Assembly (NCBI RefSeq): GCF_020532555.1 | Contig: NZ_JAJBBR010000013.1 | Location: 62,001 to 126,000, forward strand | Origin: Microvirga lenta | GTDB lineage: Bacteria > Pseudomonadota > Alphaproteobacteria > Rhizobiales > Beijerinckiaceae | Direction: 5' to 3' | Length of the DNA: 64,000 bases | Shown here: positions 57,833 to 64,000 of the stretch, piece by piece | How positions within the stretch are numbered: position 1 is the first letter of the stretch | How the letters are laid out: each line of letters opens with the position of its first letter | Position numbers and translations under genes: made by a program | The notes under the pieces: model-generated | The model's database searches: none | What the model was told of the DNA's origin: nothing | The model's input: the letters and a program-made list of their open reading frames with translations, nothing else

Positions 57833-57940
57833 GTTGAATGAATGTGGCATGAGGCCGTGGGCTTGATGCTTGGATCTCGTCCACACCGCGCAATACACCT
57901 GTATGGCGATTCTGGGCCCGTGGAACTCTGCAAAGACGAG

Positions 57941-57962
57941 AAGAGGGCCCGGCGGCCCTCTT
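57941..57962 (-). terminator. Probable terminator of the RTX gene
   Basis: AAGAGGGCC (57941-57949) / GGCCCTCTT (57954-57962), loop CGGC, 24 bases beyond the stop of the minus-strand RTX gene. The following minus-strand sequence (CTCGTCTTTG) has only a weak T run. Confidence 0.5.
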
Positions 57963-57985
57963 CCGTTGAGTCCCTGGATTGAGGA

Positions 57986-60511
57986 TCAGATGATCAGGAA
58001 GTCCGTGTGCGACATCGCCGTCAGGTTTTTGCCCAGGATTGCGATCTGCACTGCCGCCTTATCGCCGGTTCCATCGGCATCGTAGTAGAGCTTGCCGTTG
58101 CGGGCGTTGTAGATGATGCGGTCGCTCTCGTCGTGAGCGGTCGATCCGATCCAGAACGCATCCTCCGAGAGCTTGCCCTTCCGGCCCGCGGCCTTGAAGA
58201 CGGCCTTGGCGAGGTGGATGGTGTCATCCCTCACGGAGAAGTCGGTAATGCGGTCCACGTTGGAACGGCTGGGCTTGGTGTCGAACACGAAGACGTCCTT
58301 TCCGGAGCCGCCAGTGAGCACATCCTTGCCGCCGCCGCCGGACAGGACGTCCTTGCCCTTGCCGCCGAACAGCCTGTCGGCGCCGGCGCCCCCGTCGAGC
58401 GTATCGTTGCCTGCGCCGCCGGTGAGCACATCCTTGCCGCCGCCGCCGGAGAGATCGTCCTCTCCGACGCCGCCAATGATGGTGTCGTTCTCGCCGCTGC
58501 CCGGCGCCGTCTCATCCAGCTCATCCTCGACCTGGATGGCGAAACTCCGGACGATGCTGGCGCCCTGAGAGTCGGTCACCTGCACCTTGATGCTGTGAGA
58601 CGCTGCAGCCTCATGGTCGAGCCTTGTCCCGTCCGTCACCACCAGCTCGTCGCCGATGATCGCGAAGCGCCCCTCCGCGCTGTCGAGCAGGGTGTAGGTC
58701 AGCGTGTCGCCCGCGTCCTCGTCCCGGCCGATCAGAAGGCTGACTACGGTGCCGTTCTCGCTGTTCTCTGCCACCGAGGTGTCCGAGAGGATGATATCGG
58801 ATGGGGCGTGGTTCTCCGGCGGCGGGGGAGGTGGCGGGTTCTCGCCTTCGCTTTCCGCGACATCGACAGTGATAATCTCGGTCACGGCGGCACCCCTGCT
58901 ATCTTTGACGAGAATCCTGACCTCATGGTCGGTCTCGGCGTCCAGGCGTGTGGGATCCGCCACCAAGAGGCGGTTGCCGCTGATCGCGAAGATGCCGTTG
59001 GCGCTATCGGTGATCTCGATGGAGACCGCGTCTCCGTCAGGGTCGGCAATTTCGAAGGTCCCCACCTCGGCGCCGACAGGACTGTCCTCGCTGATCTCGC
59101 GGCCGTTGAAGACGACGGTCGGAGCTTGGTTCTCCGGCGGAGGAGGAGGAGGTGGCGGGGGCGGGGGCGGGTTCTCCGGCGCATCGATCACGTTAATGGA
59201 GAATTCCCGTACCAGATTCCCGCCGCGACCGTCGGACGCCTTGAGGGAAAAGCGGATGGGCGAGCCTCCCTCGAGGATGACGCCGTCCCGCAGAACGATC
59301 TTGTCGCCCTGGATGATGAGAGGACCGCTGTCATCGGTTGGAATGGTGTAGGTGAGAGGATCACCGTCCGGATCGAAGCCGAAAATCTGACCCACGACAT
59401 AACCGCCCGTGGCACCCTCTGGGATATCCGGCGCGTGGAGCCACAGGTCGTTGGGGGCACGGTTCGGCGGTGGGGGCGGGGTTTCGCCTTCCACGACGTC
59501 GATCTCGATGTGCTGGAGCACGATTGCTCCACGGCTGTCCGTCACCCGAACATCAATCTGGTGATCGGTCTCCGCATTGAGGCGGGACGGGTCCACAACC
59601 AGCAGGCGATTGCCCTCGAGCGCGAAAATGCCGTCGGCGTTGTTGGTCAGCTCGATGAACACGGCATCGCCGTCAGGATCCGCGATGCTGAAGGTACCAG
59701 CATTCGCACCGGCCGGGCTGTCCTCGCTGATTGTATTGGGAGTGAAAATCACGGTCGGAGTGCGGTTCTCCGGCGGCGGAGGAGGCGGTGGAGGCGGAGC
59801 CGGCTCGTCTTCGCGGTTGAGAACCATGATCCAGAAAGCCTGCTCCGTAGAGGCGCCTGCCGTGTCCGTAACGCGCACGCGCACCTCATGGCTGGGCCCG
59901 GTCTCGTGATCGATGAGGCTCCAGTCGGCGACGCGGATGGCGTTCCCTTCCATGTAGAAGCGGCCGCCGGCATTGTTAACGAGCGTGTAGGTCAGCGCAT
60001 CGCCATTTTCGTCATGGGCGCGGATCCAGCCGACTACGGGATCGACCGTGGCGCTTCCCTCCATCACCCTGCCGCCGTCCAGCCGGATGATCTCGGGTGC
60101 GAAATTTGCCTCTGGGAGCAACGGCCCGGTCAGTGCGGCTATGACCTGCTGGCGCGTCCACACGGTGCCGTCCGCAAAAACGATCTTCTCGATGTGCGCA
60201 CCGGTAACGGAGGTGTCGAAATACTGGGCGATGTCGAGATGGGCCGTATGGCCGAACTGGATCCGCAGACTGTTGCCGTTCAGCGTAGTCGAGAGGGTCA
60301 GTGCGGATGGAAGAGCATCGATGTGAAGAGTATCGATTCCCTCCTCATCGGCGAGCCAATCACGCCCGCCGGAGACAGGATCCCAGATATAGGTGTCGTC
60401 GCCGGCACCTCCATAAAGCTGGTCGGAGCCTGCGCCCCCATCGAGAATGTCGTTTCCATTGCCGCCGACGAGGAGGTCGTTTCCGGCGGTACCGTTGATT
60501 GGGGTCGGCAT
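57986..60511 (-). CDS. Large RTX/cadherin-like secreted protein
   Basis: 841-residue acidic calcium-binding protein of type I secretion style. It has no Sec signal. In order: N-terminal RTX nonapeptides (about 8-40, GNDLLVGGNGNDILDGG), a spacer, five cadherin-like Ig repeats (about 138-232, 252-342, 352-444, 464-553, 570-663), four poly-proline linkers (6-13 Pro) between them, a C-terminal RTX block (about 676-742, GGxGxDxLxGG) and a serralysin-like C-terminal region with the probable uncleaved secretion signal. Repeats 2 and 4 are very similar (ISEDSP, ADPDGDAV, NGIFA or DGIFA, NRLLV). A surface or exoprotein role (adhesion, matrix) is inferred. No T1SS transporter is in the window. Confidence 0.9.
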   Translation of the reverse strand: MPTPINGTAGNDLLVGGNGNDILDGGAGSDQLYGGAGDDTYIWDPVSGGRDWLADEEGIDTLHIDALPSALTLSTTLNGNSLRIQFGHTAHLDIAQYFDTSVTGAHIEKIVFADGTVWTRQQVIAALTGPLLPEANFAPEIIRLDGGRVMEGSATVDPVVGWIRAHDENGDALTYTLVNNAGGRFYMEGNAIRVADWSLIDHETGPSHEVRVRVTDTAGASTEQAFWIMVLNREDEPAPPPPPPPPPENRTPTVIFTPNTISEDSPAGANAGTFSIADPDGDAVFIELTNNADGIFALEGNRLLVVDPSRLNAETDHQIDVRVTDSRGAIVLQHIEIDVVEGETPPPPPNRAPNDLWLHAPDIPEGATGGYVVGQIFGFDPDGDPLTYTIPTDDSGPLIIQGDKIVLRDGVILEGGSPIRFSLKASDGRGGNLVREFSINVIDAPENPPPPPPPPPPPPENQAPTVVFNGREISEDSPVGAEVGTFEIADPDGDAVSIEITDSANGIFAISGNRLLVADPTRLDAETDHEVRILVKDSRGAAVTEIITVDVAESEGENPPPPPPPENHAPSDIILSDTSVAENSENGTVVSLLIGRDEDAGDTLTYTLLDSAEGRFAIIGDELVVTDGTRLDHEAAASHSIKVQVTDSQGASIVRSFAIQVEDELDETAPGSGENDTIIGGVGEDDLSGGGGKDVLTGGAGNDTLDGGAGADRLFGGKGKDVLSGGGGKDVLTGGSGKDVFVFDTKPSRSNVDRITDFSVRDDTIHLAKAVFKAAGRKGKLSEDAFWIGSTAHDESDRIIYNARNGKLYYDADGTGDKAAVQIAILGKNLTAMSHTDFLII

Positions 60512-60617
60512 GGCGCGTTCCTTGAAAGGAAAATACGCCTAACAACTACGTTATCCAGTTTCATAAAGCAACAAGCTTAACCGTAACCTGTCGATAAACG
60601 TCTTTCCCTATAGGAGC

Positions 60618-61535
60618 TTATCGGAGCTCGTTCGTCCGGAGGTCCGCTTCGCCGTACCCCTGTACATAGAGCAGCGCACTGAGGTCTGCGTGGTCGATGC
60701 GGGCATGAGCTGCCGCCGCAACGGCGGGTTTGGCCCGGAACGCTACCCCGAGGCCGGCTTCTCCCAGCATGGCGAGGTCGTTGGCGCCGTCGCCGACCGC
60801 CATGGTCTCCTGCGGCGCCAGGCCGAAGCGGTCGCGCAGCTCGACCAGCGTCGCGAGCTTGGCCTCGCGGCCGAGGATCGGCTCCTCGACCTGGCCGGCC
60901 AGTCTCTCACCCGCGACGATCAGGTGGTTGGAGCGGTGCTCGTGAAAGCCGATCTTCGCGGCGACCGGCCCCGTGAACAGGGTGAATCCGCCGGAGACGA
61001 GGCAGGTATAGGCTCCGTTCGCCCGCATGGTCCGCACCAGGGCGCGTCCGCCCGGGGTGAGGGTGATGCGGCTGGCGATGATCTCGTCCACCACGCCCAC
61101 GGGAAGATCCTTCAGCAGGGCCACACGCTCGCGCAAGGCCGGCTCGAAGGCGATCTCGCCGCGCATGGCGCGCTCGGTGATCTCCGAAACCTCCGCCTTC
61201 AGCCCGACGTAATCGGCCAGCTCGTCGATGCACTCCTGCTCGATCATCGTGGAATCCATGTCCGCCAAGAACAGGCGCTTGCGCCTGTGGTTCAGGGGCT
61301 GGACCACGATGTCGATGGGCTGGTCCTGCAGCGCCTCGCGCAGGGCAGCGTCCACGGCCCTGGCGTCGGCCGGTGCCGTGAGGACCAGATCCGCCGCAAT
61401 CCCCCTTGCCAGAACGGAGCGTTCCGTCTCTTGTCCGAGCGCCCGTGCGGCCAGGGCGACGATGTCGTCCGTCACGGCGGGCTGGAGCGGGTTGGCGACG
61501 AGGGTCGCGACGAGGAGGTCGGAGGAGGATGCCAT
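60618..61535 (-). CDS. serB: Phosphoserine phosphatase SerB
   Basis: Last step of serine biosynthesis. 305 residues: an N-terminal ACT-like regulatory domain (to about 85) and a HAD phosphatase core with the nucleophile motif [17 protein letters not shown] near residue 92, LVSGGFTLF near 180 and [19 protein letters not shown] near 243. The start codon (CAT complement at 61533-61535) is only 15 bases from the divergent miaA start, so the promoters must overlap the two coding regions or the leaders must be minimal. Confidence 0.96.
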   Translation of the reverse strand: MASSSDLLVATLVANPLQPAVTDDIVALAARALGQETERSVLARGIAADLVLTAPADARAVDAALREALQDQPIDIVVQPLNHRRKRLFLADMDSTMIEQECIDELADYVGLKAEVSEITERAMRGEIAFEPALRERVALLKDLPVGVVDEIIASRITLTPGGRALVRTMRANGAYTCLVSGGFTLFTGPVAAKIGFHEHRSNHLIVAGERLAGQVEEPILGREAKLATLVELRDRFGLAPQETMAVGDGANDLAMLGEAGLGVAFRAKPAVAAAAHARIDHADLSALLYVQGYGEADLRTNELR

Positions 61536-61550
61536 CGTGGGGACCGGAAG

Positions 61551-62483
61551 GTGAGTGAGGTTCGGATCGGCGCGGTTCTCATTGCAGGGCCGACCGCTTC
61601 AGGCAAGTCCGCTCTGGGCATCAAACTGGCGCAGGCCCTGAACGGCGTGGTGATCAACGCCGATTCCATGCAGGTCTACCGGGATCTGCGCGTCCTCACC
61701 GCCCGGCCCACGCCCGAGGAGGAGGCGCAGGCGCCCCACCGCCTCTATGGCCATGTGGATGCCGCGGTGAACTTCTCCGTCGGGCGGTACGTGGCGGATG
61801 CCGTCGCCACCCTGCGGGAGGTGGAGGGACAGGTGCCGATCTTCGTCGGCGGAACCGGTCTGTACTTCAAGGCCCTGACGGAGGGGCTTTCCGATATTCC
61901 CGCCGTCCCGGACGATGTCCGGGATCAGGTGCGGCGGGAGAGCGAAGGCTTGGAGACGCCGGAGCTCCACCGCCTCCTGATGGAGCGGGACCCGGAGACG
62001 GGGCGCACCCTTCGCCCTTCGGACCGGCTGAGGGTGCAGCGTGCGCTCGAGATCTTCGCCGCCACCGGCCAGCCCCTCGTCTCGTTCCACGGCGCACGCC
62101 AGCCCGGGCCGCTGAGCCGGGTGCCGGTGATCAAGGTTTTCCTGGCGCCGGAGCGCGAAGACCTGCGCCGGCGCATCGACAGCCGCTTCCTTGCCATGAT
62201 GGAGCAGGGGGCTCTCGACGAGGTCAAGCGCCTCGGCGAGCGCGGCCTCGACCCCATGCTGCCCGCCATGCGCGCCCACGGTGTTCCCGGGCTTCTGGCC
62301 CACCTGAGGAGAGAGATCGGTCTCGACGAGGCAATCCAGCGGGGGCAGGGGGATACACGGCGCTATGCGAAGCGCCAGTTCACCTGGTTCCGGCACCAGC
62401 TGCCGGACTGGACCTGGGTGGAGCCGGAGCGGGGATATGAGACCGTCCTGTCCCGCCTCAATGCCCTCCGAGCCAGCCCGTGA
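61551..62483 (+). CDS. miaA: tRNA dimethylallyltransferase MiaA
   Basis: Prenylates A37 of tRNAs reading UNN codons. 310 residues from GTG 61551. The P-loop GPTASGKS is at residues 13-20; [46 protein letters not shown] and the C-terminal [13 protein letters not shown] are family motifs. The frame is open far upstream over serB; the GTG is set by the usual distance to the P-loop. The 3' end overlaps the RMD1-type gene tail to tail by 26 bases. Confidence 0.95.
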   Translation: MSEVRIGAVLIAGPTASGKSALGIKLAQALNGVVINADSMQVYRDLRVLTARPTPEEEAQAPHRLYGHVDAAVNFSVGRYVADAVATLREVEGQVPIFVGGTGLYFKALTEGLSDIPAVPDDVRDQVRRESEGLETPELHRLLMERDPETGRTLRPSDRLRVQRALEIFAATGQPLVSFHGARQPGPLSRVPVIKVFLAPEREDLRRRIDSRFLAMMEQGALDEVKRLGERGLDPMLPAMRAHGVPGLLAHLRREIGLDEAIQRGQGDTRRYAKRQFTWFRHQLPDWTWVEPERGYETVLSRLNALRASP

Positions 62484-63288
62484 ACATCTGGTAGAAGGTG
62501 ATGAAGATCTCGAACACGATCAGGAGAACGATGATCAGTTCGAGCCGGAGCGAGCGCTCCGTATCGATGAGGTCGGTAAGGGCCTGGGCCGTATCGCCGA
62601 TCACCTCGAGCTTCCGGTGGAGCGAAGTGGCGCGTTCCTTCAACTCGTATTCGTCCTCCAGGCGGGCATAGAGGCGCTCGAGGTCGGGGCGGTCCCAAAG
62701 CACGTCGGGCTTCTCCTCCACGGCGACGCGGCCGGACACCCGCTGCCGGACGAGAAGGGCATGGCCCACATGCTTCACGATCTCGCGCCGTCCGCCGGGG
62801 CGGCGGCCCTTTTCGGCCAGATGGCGCGCGAAGGGCTCCATGACGTCGAAGACGGCGGCGGCCTCCTTTTCGTCGCGGGCCAGGGAGACGCTCTTGGAGA
62901 GCGCATCGGCGATCACGATGAGGCGCTCTGTGGAAAGCGTCCTGAGATAGATCGGCCCGCCCGGAGGGATCTGGTCGTCCTTGTCGGGCGAGAGCTCGAT
63001 GATGGCCGTCTCCTCCTCGCGCCGGGCGAATTCGCCGGTGATGCGCTGGCGCAGGCTGCGGATCACGTCGTCCTCCTCCAGGGGGGTGAGGCCGACGAGG
63101 ACGATGGCGCCGAAGCGGAACAGGGCCACGAACCCTTCCTGCCCGGCCCGGAAGGCGATGGGGGTGGAGGAGAGGAGGTCGCTGCGCTCCAGTCCCGCCA
63201 CGTCGAGCCGGTCACCGAGCAGCAGCGCCCGGGCCGTCAGGCGCGAGCCGGTCATGGAAATGCCGGCCGATGATACAGTCGCGTTCAT
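62458..63288 (-). CDS. RMD1/DUF155 family membrane protein
   Basis: 276 residues. Shows the RMD1 (DUF155) pattern: [22 protein letters not shown] in the N-terminal half, [17 protein letters not shown], a [36 protein letters not shown] helix and one C-terminal membrane segment (about 247-268, [21 protein letters not shown]). The family includes yeast Rmd1 and is of unknown function in bacteria. Start may be ATG 63288 or the in-frame ATG at 63255; no clear Shine-Dalgarno. Confidence 0.88.
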   Translation of the reverse strand: MNATVSSAGISMTGSRLTARALLLGDRLDVAGLERSDLLSSTPIAFRAGQEGFVALFRFGAIVLVGLTPLEEDDVIRSLRQRITGEFARREEETAIIELSPDKDDQIPPGGPIYLRTLSTERLIVIADALSKSVSLARDEKEAAAVFDVMEPFARHLAEKGRRPGGRREIVKHVGHALLVRQRVSGRVAVEEKPDVLWDRPDLERLYARLEDEYELKERATSLHRKLEVIGDTAQALTDLIDTERSLRLELIIVLLIVFEIFITFYQMFTGWLGGH

Positions 63289-63358
63289 GACAATCTTGAT
63301 CGAAATCCACCTAGACTAGAGTAGAAGCTGGGCCATTCATCGCAAAAATCGACCCCGC

Positions 63359-63387
63359 TTGACCGAATGAGTCACATCGTTTAGCGT
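63359..63387 (+). promoter_or_regulatory. Weak promoter candidate of the ilv leader
   Basis: TTGACC (63359-63364), 17 bases, TAGCGT (63382-63387). The -35 box is good and the -10 box poor. It is the only such pair before the leader peptide at 63420. Confidence 0.3.
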
Positions 63388-63419
63388 CAACGCAACTTTT
63401 GAAACGAGTGTCGCAACAA

Positions 63420-63470
63420 ATGCGCAAGCTTATTCTCGTAGTACGAGCGCCATCGACGGAGCGGGATTGA
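63420..63470 (+). CDS. Branched-chain amino acid leader peptide
   Basis: 16-codon reading frame, product MRKLILVVRAPSTERD. Five consecutive regulatory codons (Leu-Ile-Leu-Val-Val, 63429-63443) name the amino acids made by the downstream enzyme. It is followed by a pause hairpin and an intrinsic terminator before the acetolactate synthase gene, the classic layout of transcription attenuation. Too short for normal gene finding. The ribosome-binding site is weak (ACGAG about 15 bases upstream). Confidence 0.7.
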   Translation: MRKLILVVRAPSTERD

Positions 63471-63517
63471 CCCGCAGGTCCGGCGATGGCGCACAGGCCC
63501 CCTCAGGGGCCTTTTTT
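63447..63517 (+). terminator. Attenuator: pause hairpin and intrinsic terminator of the ilv operon
   Basis: Pause hairpin: GCGCCATCG (63447-63455) pairs with CGATGGCGC (63484-63492), enclosing GCGGG (63461-63465)/CCCGC (63471-63475) around the leader stop. Terminator: AGGCCCC (63495-63501)/GGGGCCT (63506-63512), loop CTCA, with T run 63512-63517. A possible antiterminator pairs GAGCGGG (63459-63465) with CCCCCTC (63498-63504) with one mismatch, which would hide the left arm of the terminator when ribosomes stall on the Leu/Ile/Val codons. Confidence 0.75.
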
Positions 63518-63569
63518 ATTGCCTAGAATTCCTCCAGCACCTTGAGACAGACCCGACGGAGCGAGTGAC

Positions 63570-64000
63570 ATGAGCGAGATGATGAACGGAGCCGAAATGG
63601 TGATCCGCGCCCTGCAGGATCAGGGGGTCGAGCATATCTTCGGCTATCCCGGCGGAGCGGTTCTGCCCATCTACGACGCGCTCTTCCATCAGGATAAGGT
63701 GCAGCACATCCTCGTTCGCCATGAGCAGGGCGCCGTTCACGCTGCGGAGGGCTATGCCCGCTCCTCCGGCAAGGTCGGCGTGGTGCTGGTGACGTCGGGT
63801 CCCGGGGCGACCAACGCGGTGACCGGCCTGGCCGATGCCATGATGGATTCGATCCCCATCGTCTGCATCACCGGGCAGGTGCCGACGCACCTCATCGGCT
63901 CGGACGCGTTCCAGGAATGCGACACGGTCGGCATCACGCGCCACTGCACCAAGCACAATTATCTGGTCAAGTCGATCGAGGACCTGCCGCGCATCCTGCA
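63570..64000 (+). CDS. ilvB: Acetolactate synthase large subunit (truncated by window end)
   Basis: First 143 codons of the biosynthetic acetolactate synthase catalytic subunit (IlvB/IlvI type), which makes acetolactate or acetohydroxybutyrate for Val, Leu and Ile. The thiamine-diphosphate N-terminal domain is clear: [20 protein letters not shown], the catalytic Glu in [20 protein letters not shown], and [28 protein letters not shown] at 63558-63561 serves ATG 63570. The attenuator upstream supports a biosynthetic rather than a catabolic enzyme. The gene runs off the right edge; the ilvH/ilvN subunit would be expected beyond. Confidence 0.96.
   Translation, partial: MSEMMNGAEMVIRALQDQGVEHIFGYPGGAVLPIYDALFHQDKVQHILVRHEQGAVHAAEGYARSSGKVGVVLVTSGPGATNAVTGLADAMMDSIPIVCITGQVPTHLIGSDAFQECDTVGITRHCTKHNYLVKSIEDLPRIL

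Noticed and set aside
58007-60580. An 857-codon open frame on the plus strand opposite the RTX protein gene
   Set aside because: Antisense shadow of clear RTX/cadherin repeats; its composition is explained by the complementary codons.

Overview
The window is a compact, GC-rich chromosomal segment of an alphaproteobacterium. The order mraZ-rsmH-ftsL-ftsI-murE-murF-mraY-murD-ftsW-murG-murC-murB-ddl-ftsQ-ftsA-ftsZ followed by lpxC-bamD-recN-ligA, the 580-residue FtsZ, the alphaproteobacterial type of SspB, DUF1127/DUF4169/DUF2065 proteins and general-stress (EcfG-like) promoter motifs all point to Hyphomicrobiales (Rhizobiales). Gene content and protein style fit best with a Methylobacteriaceae/Microvirga-like organism; the genus is an inference. 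I found no tRNA, rRNA, transposase, phage gene or CRISPR array.

Layout. (1) 70-18848: an unbroken division and cell-wall (dcw) cluster, nearly every junction an ATGA/TGATG overlap or a gap of a few bases, closed by a hairpin terminator after ftsZ. (2) 19127-22846: lpxC, bamD and recN. (3) 22847-25534: a loosely packed stretch with a cupin gene, a small membrane-protein gene, a cluster of palindromic and direct repeats, and then a strong sigma70-like promoter followed by about 300 nt of densely paired sequence running towards ligA. This is the best candidate for an undescribed element. (4) 25535-29680: ligA, then an AraC-type regulator beside azlC-azlD (branched-chain amino acid export). (5) 29691-43605: mostly single-gene units, namely a repeat doublet, Xaa-Pro aminopeptidase, a DUF1127 gene with a 34-residue partner, prmA, a membrane diguanylate cyclase, an SDR oxidoreductase and a manganese catalase (both behind EcfG-like promoters), cyclopropane-fatty-acid synthase, UvrD/PcrA helicase, a small secreted protein, a thioesterase and a D-lactate-type FAD oxidase. 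(6) 43690-57782: a giant AsmA-family protein, two small regulator-like genes, fumC, a cytochrome P450, sspB, a thyA-DUF2293-GNAT-folA folate/thymidylate cluster, and hflK-hflC-DUF2065-degP (membrane and periplasmic proteolysis). (7) 57986-64000: a large RTX/cadherin-like secreted protein, serB and miaA back to back, an RMD1/DUF155 membrane protein, and a branched-chain amino acid attenuator (leader peptide plus terminator) ahead of the truncated acetolactate synthase large-subunit gene.

The first 19 kb builds the septum and peptidoglycan precursor. Regulation visible in the DNA includes a CtrA-like site between ftsZ and lpxC, EcfG-like promoters on the SDR and catalase genes, a peptide-dependent attenuator on ilvB/ilvI, and several intrinsic terminators.
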